DNA of 64,000 nt from Acidobacteriota bacterium (GTDB taxonomy: Bacteria > Acidobacteriota > UBA6911 > RPQK01 > JAJDTT01), in the NCBI GenBank assembly GCA_028874215.1, contig JAPPLF010000101.1:1-64000 (forward strand), read 5' to 3'. The notes beneath the pieces are model-generated. The model made no database searches and was not told the origin of the DNA. It saw only the letters and a program-made list of their open reading frames with translations. Positions within the stretch are counted from its first letter, which is position 1; every line of letters starts with the position of its first letter. The translations under genes were made by a program, and so were the position numbers. This document shows positions 9,289-17,803 of this stretch, in pieces.

Positions 9289-11316
9289 ATGCAATTCCTG
9301 ACCCCCCTCTTCTTCCTCGGAGCCTTGGCCGTGGCCGGTCCCATCCTGCTTCACCTGGTTCGCCGCGACCAGAGAAACCGCATGCTCTTCCCCTCCCTCA
9401 TGTTCCTGCGCCGGGTTCCCATCCAGGAGTACCGGCGCCGCAAGCTCCGCTACCTCCTGCTCCTCTTCCTGCGCTGCCTGGGCCTGCTCCTGCTAGTGGC
9501 GGCCTTCGCCTCGCCCGTGACCCATCTGGCCTGGTTCGGGGCCGTCAGCGGCCAGGTCTCCCGGTCGCTGGTGGTGCTGTTGGACAACTCCATGAGCATG
9601 GCCCGGCCCGGAGTCTGGGACCGGGCCCTGGAGAAGGCCCGCGCCAAGATCCGGTCGATGCAGGGAACGGACCAGGCCTGCCTGATCCTGTTCGCCGCCA
9701 AGCCGGCCGTCCTCTCGGCATGGGAATCCCGCTCCGCGCGATTGCTCCAGATCCTGGAGAGCCGGGCGGAGCCCTCTTTCGAGAGCACCTCGTACCTGGA
9801 GGGACTGCGGGCCGCCGCCCAACAGTTCGACGAGGAGGTGCCGGGACGCCGGGAGATCTACCTGATCACCGACCTTCAGCAGACGGCCATGCCCCGGGAC
9901 GTCCAGTGGTCGCTGGACGGCGGCGTGCGCCTGGAGGTGGAGGACGTGGGGGAGCCGTCCACCAACGTCTTCATCCAGGAAGCGGACCTGCAGCGGCTCG
10001 TGTATTCCCAAGAGTATCCGCAGCCGGTCCGGGTTCAGCTTCGCTCGTCTCCTCCCGGGTCCGTCCGCGGCGAGCTTCAACTCTTCGTCGAAGGGCGGAT
10101 GGTGGACCGCCAGTCCTTCGAGATGGACCAGGAGGGGTCGGCGCCTGTCACTCTCCGCCCCTTCGAGCTCAAGGAGGGCATCTTCCGCGGGCGGCTGGTG
10201 CTGGCCGTCGAGGACGCCCTGGAAGCGGACAACGTCTTCCATTTCGTCGTGGAGAGGACCACCCCCGGACGAATTCGGGTCCTCTCGGATCGGGGGGCCG
10301 GCTCCGTCTATCTGAGGAACGCCCTGGGGGCGGGCCGCAACCTGCCCTTCGCGGCGGAGTTCCCGGACCCGCGCGACACGGCGGAAATGGACCCGGAGCG
10401 GGTTTCCCTGGTCATTCTGGACGACCTGAGGACGCCTCCCCGCACCGATCGGCTGAGCCGCTACCTGGAGGCGGGAGGAGGCCTCATCGTGGCTCCGGGC
10501 AAGCGGGTCGATGGCCGCGCGTACAATCGCTCGGAATTTTTCCCCGCCCGGTTGGCCGAACCCCGGTTCGTCCGGGGCCGCGGACGGTCCTTCACCTCCA
10601 TCACCCAGGTGGACTGGAGCCATCCCGCCTTCGCCATCTTCCAGGACCTCCAGCGGACGGCCCTGGCGTCGGTTCGCTTCTACGGACATTGGAGACTTGA
10701 GCCGAGGGCGGATTCCCGGGTGCTCGGACGTTTCGACGAGGGCGATCCGGCGCTGGTGGAGGGACAGGCCGGCGCCGGAAGAGTCCTGGTCCTGGCCTAT
10801 CCCCTGGACCGGGTCTGGTCCGATTTTCCGTTGCGTCCGGCGTTCCTGCCCTTCTGGCAGAGCCTCGTGCATCACATGGGCGGGGTCCGGCAACAGGAAG
10901 CGGCCCTGCGAGTCGACCAGTCGCTGGCGCTGCGGGAGGAACCGGGGGCGGCCGAGTCCGGGAGCGGCGCACGATGGAACGTGCTGGATCCCCGGGGCCG
11001 GAGAGTGGTGGATCTGGACCAGCCCGCGCCCGCCGCCATAGATTTGCAGTTGCCGGGACACTATGAAATAAGAAAGGACAAGAAGACGGACTGGGTGGCG
11101 GTCAACCCCGATCCGAGCGAGTCCGATATCCAGCCTCTTCCCGTGGCCATGCTGCTGGACCGATTCCAGGCTGCAACCCTGGCCGCCGGTGAAGGCGTTT
11201 CCGGGAACGCCTCCGAAGCGGACGCGAGGGAGCCTCTCTGGTGGCTGTTCCTGCTGACCGCCGTCGTGGTCCTGGCGGCCGAGTCGGTGGTCGCCGGCCG
11301 CACCCGGCCGCGGTGA
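9289..11316 (+). CDS. BatA-like membrane vWA protein
   Basis: Protein of 675 residues beginning with the BatA N-terminal signature (FLTPLFFLGALAVAGPILLHL, shortened here, then RRKLRYLLLLFLRCL). Two membrane segments near 5-25 and 60-80 are followed by a vWA domain with LDNSMSMA at about 98-105 and a third membrane segment near 648-665. The middle resembles the glutamine-amidotransferase-like domain found in long BatA homologues. Like the first gene of the operon it should be anchored in the inner membrane with the vWA domain exposed. It is a likely client or partner of the MoxR protein encoded upstream. Confidence 0.88.
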   Translation: MQFLTPLFFLGALAVAGPILLHLVRRDQRNRMLFPSLMFLRRVPIQEYRRRKLRYLLLLFLRCLGLLLLVAAFASPVTHLAWFGAVSGQVSRSLVVLLDNSMSMARPGVWDRALEKARAKIRSMQGTDQACLILFAAKPAVLSAWESRSARLLQILESRAEPSFESTSYLEGLRAAAQQFDEEVPGRREIYLITDLQQTAMPRDVQWSLDGGVRLEVEDVGEPSTNVFIQEADLQRLVYSQEYPQPVRVQLRSSPPGSVRGELQLFVEGRMVDRQSFEMDQEGSAPVTLRPFELKEGIFRGRLVLAVEDALEADNVFHFVVERTTPGRIRVLSDRGAGSVYLRNALGAGRNLPFAAEFPDPRDTAEMDPERVSLVILDDLRTPPRTDRLSRYLEAGGGLIVAPGKRVDGRAYNRSEFFPARLAEPRFVRGRGRSFTSITQVDWSHPAFAIFQDLQRTALASVRFYGHWRLEPRADSRVLGRFDEGDPALVEGQAGAGRVLVLAYPLDRVWSDFPLRPAFLPFWQSLVHHMGGVRQQEAALRVDQSLALREEPGAAESGSGARWNVLDPRGRRVVDLDQPAPAAIDLQLPGHYEIRKDKKTDWVAVNPDPSESDIQPLPVAMLLDRFQAATLAAGEGVSGNASEADAREPLWWLFLLTAVVVLAAESVVAGRTRPR

Positions 11317-11348
11317 AGGTTCCGCTTGGAGCGGACCCGAGTCCAATC

Positions 11349-14300
11349 ATGCTGGAAATCATCTCAACGGTGAGGCGGAAGCTCCTGGGGGAGCGGTTGC
11401 TCAGAGGCCTCGCCGTCGTGCTCCTGGCCACCATCCTGGCTTCCGTCCTCTTCAGCTACGTTCTGGCCCAGCACAACTTCTCGGAGCCGGCTCTCTTCTG
11501 GGCCCGGTTGCTGGGGGGAGTGATTCTGATACTGCTGCTGGCAGGCGGCCTCCTGGCCCCGTTTCTGCGCCGCCGCTATTCCCCCGGGCGCCTGGCCCGT
11601 TTCCTGGAGGAACGGAATCCGCAACTGGAGCAAGGGCTCTCCACCGTCGTGGAGATCCGGGAGGGACAGGCGCCGACCGATCCCGAGCTGAGGCGCCTGC
11701 TGGAGAGTGACGTGAGGCGGAAGCTGTTCCGCGTCTCACAGCCCCGCTTCTACGATCCCCGGGGCAGCCTCCTCTCGCTGTTGACGGGGGCGGTTTCGGT
11801 GCTCCTCTTCGGCTACCTCTTCTTCGGAGGGCCCGAAGCCTATCGCTACACTCTGGACCGGCTATTCCTGGGCTGGACCGCCGACGGCACGCTCCCCCTC
11901 TACTCAATTCGGGTCACGCCCGGCAGCGCCACCGTCGCCAAGCACGCCGACGTGGAGGTCCGCGCCGTGCTGGCGGGCTTCGAGAGCCAACGGGTCAGTC
12001 TTCTCGTCCGGTACGGGGAAGATCCGTCGTGGGAGGAGGTCCGGATGCGGCCCGATCCGGACTCGGGAGGGTTCGTCTTCCTCTTTTTCGACATCCGCGA
12101 TCCCATGGACTACTTCGTGGAGGCCGACGGGATCCGGTCCGAGACCTTCTCGCTCGAGGTCTCGGAGATTCCCCGGGTCAACTCCCTCCAGGTCCGCCTG
12201 GTCTTTCCCCGGTACACGCGTTTGGAACCGGCCGTGCAGAAGGACGAGGGAGACATCGAAGCCCTGGTGGGCACCACCGCGCATTTTCGCATCGAGAGCG
12301 ACCAGCCCATCCGGGGAGCGCTCCTGAAGCTGGAGGAGGGCGGCTCCATCGGGCTCGAAGCGGACGGCTCCGGCGGATACCGGGGTTCCTTCAAGATCGA
12401 ACGCAGCGACTACTACCGCATCCACCTCCAGAATCAGGAGGAGGTGTGGAACCCCGGAACCAACGAGTACGTGATCCTGGCGGTGGAGGATCAGCCCCCC
12501 CGGATCGTCTTCAGGCAGCCCGGACGGGACCGGCGGGTGAGCAACATCGAAGAGGTCTTCATGGAGCTCCAGGCCGGCGACGACCACGGGATCCGGACCT
12601 TGGCGCTCCGCTACTCGGTCAACGGCGACGCGGAACAGGCCGTCGAGCTGACGCCGGTGGCCGGCGCGGGTTCATTCACCGTCAGCCACACCTTCTTCAT
12701 GGAGGAGCACGACCTGGTGCCGGGGGATTTCGTCTCCTATCACGCCCGCGCCTCGGACGCCGTCTCCCATTCGGATACCGACATCTTCTTCCTGGAGGTC
12801 CAGCCGTACGACCGGGAGTACTACCAGTCCCAGACCGGCGGGATCGGCCTTCCCGGCGGCGGCTCCCAGGAGCTGGAGCTGTCCAAGCGCCAGAAGCAGA
12901 TCATCATCGCCACTTTCAAGCTGCAGAAGGATCGGGCCTCGACGCCGGCGGAGGAGTTCAAGGAGCAGAGCCAGACGGCGGCTCTGGTGCAGCAGCGCCT
13001 CCGGGAGGAGGTCCAGGTGATCGCCGAACGTCTGGAACGCCGCCAGGCGGCCGCGTCCGACGAGCGCTTCGGCAAGATGAGGGAACGGCTGAGCGAGGCC
13101 ATGACCCACATGGAGCCGGCCCACGAACGGCTCAACGAGCTGGAGCCGGAGCAGGCCCTGCCCCATGAGCAGAAGGCGTTCCGCCAGTTGCTGAGCGCCG
13201 AGTCCCTGTTCAAGGAGATCCAGGTCTCCTTCGGCGAGTCCCAGGGAGCCGGCGGCGCCACTTCGGAGGAATTGGCCGATCTTGTGGACCTGGAACTGGA
13301 CCGCACCAAGAACCAGTACGAGACCATTCGCCAGAACCAGCAGTTCCGCCAGGAACAGCAGTTGGACGAGGCCCTGGAGAAGCTGAAGGAACTGGCGCGC
13401 CGCCAGGAACAGGCGGTGGAACGCTCGCGGCGCATGGCCGGCCGCGGCTCCGGCGCCGACCGGCTCACCGCCCAACAGCTCCGGGAGGAGATCGAGCGAT
13501 TGACCCGCCAACTGGAGCGGCTCTCCCGTCAGGAAGAACAGCGGGAGCTGTCCCGGGTCAGCAACCGGCTCCGGGAGGCGGCGCGCGACCTGGGGCAGGG
13601 CGGAAGCGGCCAGACCGGGGAACGGCAACAGATGCTCGCCGAGCGCGCGCTCGAGCGTATGAAAGAAGCCCAGGAGGCTCTGGAGAAGGCCCGGCAGGAG
13701 CAGATCTCGGAGAAAATCCGGCAGTTGTCCCAGGACTCCCGCCGCATGCTGCACCAGCAGGAAGGGACGCTCGAGGGGATGGATGGGGTTGAGAAACGGC
13801 TGAATCAGGGAAAGGTGGACCGGGAAACCATCAACCAGATACGAAGCCTGCTCCGTGAGAAGGGTGAACTCCAACAGGAGCTTTCCCGGGTGGAAGGGGA
13901 ACTGCACCAGACCGCCAAGCGGACCGCATCGCGGGAGCCTCAGGCGTCTCGCGAGCTGAAGCAGGCCGGGAACAAGATCCGGGACGACAGAATTTCCGAA
14001 AAGATGCAGGAGGGCTCCGAGTTGCTTTCCCGGGGCTGGGTCGATCTGGCCCGCGACCGCGAGGACGGGGTGACCAAGGGGTTGCAGGAGCTGGTGGAGA
14101 ACATCGACGAGGCGGCCAAGGCCTTGGGCCGGAAGGGGCCGCCCGGCGCCGAGGAGAGCCTGAAGCAGGCCGGGGAAGAGATCGCCGAGCTGGTGGAGGG
14201 CCTTGAATCGTTGCGCCGCCGCCTTTCTCAGGGCAATGCCGACGGGATGGAGGGTTCCGAGGGAAAAGAGGGTTCCGGCGAAGGCGACGGCGAGTTGTCC

Positions 14301-14750
14301 GGCCGGGAGGGATCCCAGGGCGAAGGAGATTCGGGGTCACGGCCCCAGGGCAAACCGGCGGACTCCAGGCAGGCCGGCAGCCGCGCCAACCTCTCCGGCA
14401 TCGACCCGCGCCAATTGAGACGGGAATGGCAGGAACGGCTTCAGGACGCCGAGTCCATATCCCGCCTGCTCCGGGAGGAGCATTCCCTGGGGAGGGACGC
14501 GGCGGCCCTGTCCCGGGAAATGCGGGAACTGGCTCTGGAGCGGATCTTTTCCGACCCGGAGGAGATCGCGCGGCTCAAGTCCAAGATCGTCCACGGCTTC
14601 CAACAGTTGGAACTGGAGATCAACCGCGCCCTGGACCGGGAAGAGGAGAACCTCGTATGGCTGTTCCAGGAGGAGGAGGTTCCCCCCGTGTTCCGCGATC
14701 GCGTCGAGGAGTACTACCGGACCCTCTCCAACGAACGCGGCGCCCGCTGA
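11349..14750 (+). CDS. DUF4175-like coiled-coil membrane protein
   Basis: About 1133 residues from the ATG at 11349; a longer in-frame start at 11241 would lie inside the preceding gene and its extension has no membrane-protein character. Three hydrophobic segments occur in the first 160 residues. A beta-rich region follows (about 200-480), then a very long Glu/Gln/Arg-rich helical region from about 530 to 1130 with strong coiled-coil character (for example RQEQAVERSRRM). This architecture matches DUF4175-family proteins of MoxR/BatA operons. A structural or tethering role across the periplasm is plausible. The TGA overlaps the ATG of the next gene by one base. Confidence 0.75.
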   Translation: MLEIISTVRRKLLGERLLRGLAVVLLATILASVLFSYVLAQHNFSEPALFWARLLGGVILILLLAGGLLAPFLRRRYSPGRLARFLEERNPQLEQGLSTVVEIREGQAPTDPELRRLLESDVRRKLFRVSQPRFYDPRGSLLSLLTGAVSVLLFGYLFFGGPEAYRYTLDRLFLGWTADGTLPLYSIRVTPGSATVAKHADVEVRAVLAGFESQRVSLLVRYGEDPSWEEVRMRPDPDSGGFVFLFFDIRDPMDYFVEADGIRSETFSLEVSEIPRVNSLQVRLVFPRYTRLEPAVQKDEGDIEALVGTTAHFRIESDQPIRGALLKLEEGGSIGLEADGSGGYRGSFKIERSDYYRIHLQNQEEVWNPGTNEYVILAVEDQPPRIVFRQPGRDRRVSNIEEVFMELQAGDDHGIRTLALRYSVNGDAEQAVELTPVAGAGSFTVSHTFFMEEHDLVPGDFVSYHARASDAVSHSDTDIFFLEVQPYDREYYQSQTGGIGLPGGGSQELELSKRQKQIIIATFKLQKDRASTPAEEFKEQSQTAALVQQRLREEVQVIAERLERRQAAASDERFGKMRERLSEAMTHMEPAHERLNELEPEQALPHEQKAFRQLLSAESLFKEIQVSFGESQGAGGATSEELADLVDLELDRTKNQYETIRQNQQFRQEQQLDEALEKLKELARRQEQAVERSRRMAGRGSGADRLTAQQLREEIERLTRQLERLSRQEEQRELSRVSNRLREAARDLGQGGSGQTGERQQMLAERALERMKEAQEALEKARQEQISEKIRQLSQDSRRMLHQQEGTLEGMDGVEKRLNQGKVDRETINQIRSLLREKGELQQELSRVEGELHQTAKRTASREPQASRELKQAGNKIRDDRISEKMQEGSELLSRGWVDLARDREDGVTKGLQELVENIDEAAKALGRKGPPGAEESLKQAGEEIAELVEGLESLRRRLSQGNADGMEGSEGKEGSGEGDGELSGREGSQGEGDSGSRPQGKPADSRQAGSRANLSGIDPRQLRREWQERLQDAESISRLLREEHSLGRDAAALSREMRELALERIFSDPEEIARLKSKIVHGFQQLELEINRALDREEENLVWLFQEEEVPPVFRDRVEEYYRTLSNERGAR

Positions 14751-16039
14751 TGCGCCCGGGCACTCCAACGGCCGCTTCCCCGTCCCCAATGAGAATATCG
14801 CGCCGCCGGGCACTGGCGAATCTGGGCGGAGGAGCCGCTCTCGCCTCGCTCTCGCCGCTGCTCTCGTGCGCCCCGGGCGGAGGACCGGGGGAATCCGGTT
14901 CCGAACGAATCCGGGTGCGGGAGCGGCAGTCGGGCGCCCCCGGTCTGGAACTCATCCTGGGACGGTCAAACGAGATCTTCCCGCGCCACTCGGAAGGGGA
15001 CCTGGTTCAACTTTCCGATGGACGCCTGCTGGCCGTCTGGTCCCGTTTCTCGGGGGCGAGCGACCATGCCAGATCCCAGATCGTGGGCCGATACTCGGAG
15101 GATATGGGCCAGAGCTGGGGACCGATCCATCCGGTGGCCTCCCTGAGCGAACCGGAGCACGCCGCCAACTCGAACCTCATGAGCGCCAGCCTCCTGCGTC
15201 TCTCCGGCACCGAAGAGATCCAACTGTTCTACATGGGCAAGGAGGAGACGGAGCCGGAGAACCCGGCCTTCCACCGCAAGATCCGCAGCAGCATTCACAC
15301 CCGGGTGTCCCAGGACGGCGTCAACTTCTCGAAGCCCGTTCGGCTCTCGGACCGGGACCACTACTACGTGACCAACAACGCCCGGGTCCTGCAGCTCTCC
15401 AGCGGCCGGATCCTGGTCCCCTCGGCCGTCGCCCTGGACCCGGGGAAGGAACTGGGCTGGGAGAAGCAGTCGGCCCTGGCGCACTACTCGGACGACGGCG
15501 GGAAGACCTGGACCCGCGGAGAGTCCTGCACCTTGCGCCGCGAGGACTACCCCGGCCATGAGTACTGGCAGATCACGCTTCAGGAACCGGGACTGGTGGA
15601 GCTGACCGACGGCCGGATCCTGATGGTGAACCGGACCAAGCTCAACCATCCCTACAAGTGTTTCTCGAGCGATTCGGGAGTGACCTGGAGCGACCCGGAG
15701 CCGATCCGGGAGATCGTCGCTCCCACCTCGCCCCAGACCCTGTTCCGGCTGCCCTCAGGGCGCCTGGCGATGATCTACAACAACAATCCCAAGGGAGCCG
15801 AGGCGAAATGGACCGAACGCCGGCCCCTGGCCTTCGCCGTCAGCGAGGACGAGGGGAACAGCTTCCGGTACGCCAAGACCATCGAGGAGGTGGAGGGACG
15901 CTGCTGGGCCTACCACTCGGTGCGAATCTATGGCGAGAACGTCTACCTCCTCTACTACGAGTGGCACCAGGGGCACCCCACCTTCTTCTTCTGCGACAAG
16001 AAGCTGTCCATCATCCCGGTGGAGTGGTTCGAGAGCTGA
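14750..16039 (+). CDS. Tat-exported sialidase/BNR-repeat protein
   Basis: Protein of 429 residues from ATG 14750, or 416 from ATG 14789, which lies directly before a twin-arginine signal (RISRRRALANLGGG) and lipobox-like LLSCAPG. Three Asp-box motifs are visible: SEDMGQSWG, SDDGGKTWT and SSDSGVTWS, the hallmark of six-bladed sialidase-fold proteins. Members act on terminal sugars or simply bind glycans; the specific substrate cannot be read here. It ends the MoxR operon and meets cinA tail to tail with a palindrome between. Confidence 0.8.
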   Translation: MRPGTPTAASPSPMRISRRRALANLGGGAALASLSPLLSCAPGGGPGESGSERIRVRERQSGAPGLELILGRSNEIFPRHSEGDLVQLSDGRLLAVWSRFSGASDHARSQIVGRYSEDMGQSWGPIHPVASLSEPEHAANSNLMSASLLRLSGTEEIQLFYMGKEETEPENPAFHRKIRSSIHTRVSQDGVNFSKPVRLSDRDHYYVTNNARVLQLSSGRILVPSAVALDPGKELGWEKQSALAHYSDDGGKTWTRGESCTLRREDYPGHEYWQITLQEPGLVELTDGRILMVNRTKLNHPYKCFSSDSGVTWSDPEPIREIVAPTSPQTLFRLPSGRLAMIYNNNPKGAEAKWTERRPLAFAVSEDEGNSFRYAKTIEEVEGRCWAYHSVRIYGENVYLLYYEWHQGHPTFFFCDKKLSIIPVEWFES

Positions 16040-16064
16040 TTCTCTCGCAACGTGAATTGGGATC

Positions 16065-16084
16065 CGGCGGTTAGGAAACCGCCG
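16065..16084 (+). repeat. Palindromic repeat, family member 2, overlaps the cinA stop
   Basis: Stem CGGCGGTT/AACCGCCG with loop AGGA, followed by CTCC. It sits between two convergent genes. Its minus-strand loop TCCT plus the next A's supplies the TAA stop of cinA, so the last residues of CinA are encoded by the repeat. Confidence 0.85.
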
Positions 16085-17324
16085 CTCCATCGTCGCCGCG
16101 GAGAAGGTACGTCCGGACCAGGTCGAGGGCATAGAGGCTCGTGCGGGTCCGGTCCGGACGGCCGCGGCCGGCCATCCCGAAACTGCGGGTTTGCATGGTC
16201 CGCCCGTCGGTGACGCAGAAAAAGGATTGGCCTTTCGCCAGGTTCCGGCTCCGATCCTCCGGGTCCGGAATCCCGTGCACGGCCAATCCCAGGTCGGCAT
16301 GGCAGACCGTCCTGAGGGCCCGCGCCAGTTCCCGGGTCCGGAGCTTCGGGTCCGGCATCGGCGCGTCGGATCCCGCCGCCTCCAGGACCCGACGGGCGGA
16401 ATCGGGATCGCCGGCGATGACCCCTTCGACAAAGCGATCCGGATCGGCCAGTTGCAACCGCTCCGCCACCATCCCACCGGTAATGTCCTCGTAGACGGCG
16501 ATCCTCAGATCGGCCCGCCGCAACAGCTCCCCCACCGAATCCTCCATGGATTCCTCGTCGGCGCCGAAAACATGGTGTCCCAACAGGCCGCGGACCTCCT
16601 CCTCCACTGGAGCGATCAACCGCGCGGCCGCTTCCCGGTCGCGGGCTTTGGCGGCGATTCTCACATCCACCTGGCCGGGATGAGCCAGAACTCCCACGGT
16701 GGGGTTGGTGGATTCGGTGATCAGGTGACCGATCAGGTGATCCACGTGGCTCTCCCCCATGGCGGAGACCTTGAGGATGCGATAGACGATGATGCGGTCC
16801 AGGCGAAAGCGTCTCCTGAGACGGGGAATCACCTCATTGTCGAAGAGCCATTTGAGCTCGTGAGGCACTCCCGGAAGAGCGATGACGACGCCTCGCGGGT
16901 CCTCCACGAGGAAAGCGGGGGCGGTGCCGTTGGGGTTGCGGATCGGCACGGCCCCCTGCGGAATATCGGCCTGACGCTCGTTGTTGGCCGTCAGGACAAA
17001 ACCCCGGTTGCGGAACCGGGTGTGGAGCTCCTGCAGCAGATCCGGGTCCCGGACCAGCGTCCGGCCCGTTACCCGGGCGATCACTTCGCGGGTCAGGTCG
17101 TCCCGGGTGGGACCCAGTCCTCCGCCGGTGATCACGATGTCGGACCGATCCAGGGCCCGGCCGATCACCTCCTCCATCCGGCCCGGGTTGTCCCCCACTA
17201 CGGTTTTGTAGAAGAGATCGACGCCCAGCCCGGTCAAACGATCGGCCATCCAGGCCGAGTTGGTATCGACGATCTGACCCAGGAGCAGTTCAGAACCGAT
17301 GGCGACGATCTCCGCGTTGGGCAT
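16071..17324 (-). CDS. cinA: CinA family nicotinamide-nucleotide amidohydrolase
   Basis: Cytoplasmic protein of 417 residues, the usual length of two-domain CinA. The N-terminal MoCF-like domain opens with AEIVAIGSELLLGQIVDTNS and contains ITGGGLGPTRDD (about 77-88). The C-terminal deamidase domain covers about 255-415. CinA hydrolyses the amide of nicotinamide mononucleotide in pyridine nucleotide salvage and was first named for competence induction. The stop codon lies inside a palindromic repeat, so the extreme C-terminus (GAAVS) may be repeat-derived. It is transcribed away from the tRNA gene. Confidence 0.93.
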   Translation of the reverse strand: MPNAEIVAIGSELLLGQIVDTNSAWMADRLTGLGVDLFYKTVVGDNPGRMEEVIGRALDRSDIVITGGGLGPTRDDLTREVIARVTGRTLVRDPDLLQELHTRFRNRGFVLTANNERQADIPQGAVPIRNPNGTAPAFLVEDPRGVVIALPGVPHELKWLFDNEVIPRLRRRFRLDRIIVYRILKVSAMGESHVDHLIGHLITESTNPTVGVLAHPGQVDVRIAAKARDREAAARLIAPVEEEVRGLLGHHVFGADEESMEDSVGELLRRADLRIAVYEDITGGMVAERLQLADPDRFVEGVIAGDPDSARRVLEAAGSDAPMPDPKLRTRELARALRTVCHADLGLAVHGIPDPEDRSRNLAKGQSFFCVTDGRTMQTRSFGMAGRGRPDRTRTSLYALDLVRTYLLRGDDGAAVS

Positions 17325-17431
17325 TGAGGTCTCCTTTTCGAGAATCCTGTTGCCGGGAATCTTGGGGCATCCCGTTCCCGCTGTCCAGATTTCGGAACCG
17401 GCAAGGAGCGGCGACGCCTACGAGGGGCTGC

Positions 17432-17437
17432 TATACT
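17432..17437 (+). promoter_or_regulatory. Putative -10 box of tRNA-Leu promoter
   Basis: TATACT lies 33 nt before the mature tRNA 5' end, a suitable distance for a start near 17444. No convincing -35 hexamer is visible at 17-nt spacing. Confidence 0.35.
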
Positions 17438-17469
17438 GCCAGACTTGAACGCCAGTTCCATCGAAGGGA

Positions 17470-17558
17470 GCCGGAGTGGCGGAATTGGCAGACGCACCAG
17501 ACTCAAAATCTGGCGGGTGGCGACACCCGTGGGGGTTCGACTCCCCCCTCCGGCACCA
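17470..17558 (+). tRNA. tRNA-Leu (CAA)
   Basis: A class II tRNA with a seven-pair acceptor stem GCCGGAG/CTCCGGC, discriminator A and encoded CCA at 17556-17558. The anticodon stem is CCAGA/TCTGG round the loop CTCAAAA, giving anticodon CAA (leucine UUG). A variable arm GGGTGGCGACACCC-type hairpin and the T arm GGGGG-TTCGACT-CCCCC follow. The gene reads towards the TonB receptor gene; a T-run at 17561-17566 could end the transcript. Confidence 0.96.
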
Positions 17559-17576
17559 ACTTTTTTGGGGGGGGCG

Positions 17577-17605
17577 TTGACTTCCCTTTTGTCTCTTGCT
17601 ATACA
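17577..17605 (+). promoter_or_regulatory. Strong sigma-70-type promoter
   Basis: TTGACT (17577-17582), a 17-nt spacer and TATACA (17600-17605) form a near-consensus housekeeping promoter. Transcription would start near 17612, leaving an untranslated leader of about 190 nt before the TonB receptor ATG at 17804. No known riboswitch fold was recognised in that leader. Confidence 0.6.
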
Positions 17606-17803
17606 AGTTCAAACGTGTGCATCCCAGTGCTACGTGCGTGCTCTTAAATGATGGGTAATCCGCACGACTTGGAATTTCGCTGCCTGATTTTTCCCAGCCG
17701 ACACCAACAGATTTGTGTCATGGCCCACAGTGACGGCCGAATTCCGGGCACCCGCAACGGACGAGAACACCTCGGTTCCGCAATACATTAAGTAGGAGGG
17801 TTC

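Noticed and set aside
6509-9301. A 930-codon plus-strand frame across three genes
   Set aside because: It lies in a different frame through DUF4159, MoxR and DUF58 and shows no family resemblance; its composition is Gly/Pro/Arg-rich, as out-of-frame translation gives.
17612-17803. Riboswitch in the TonB receptor leader
   Set aside because: No recognisable cobalamin, TPP or other aptamer core could be found by eye.
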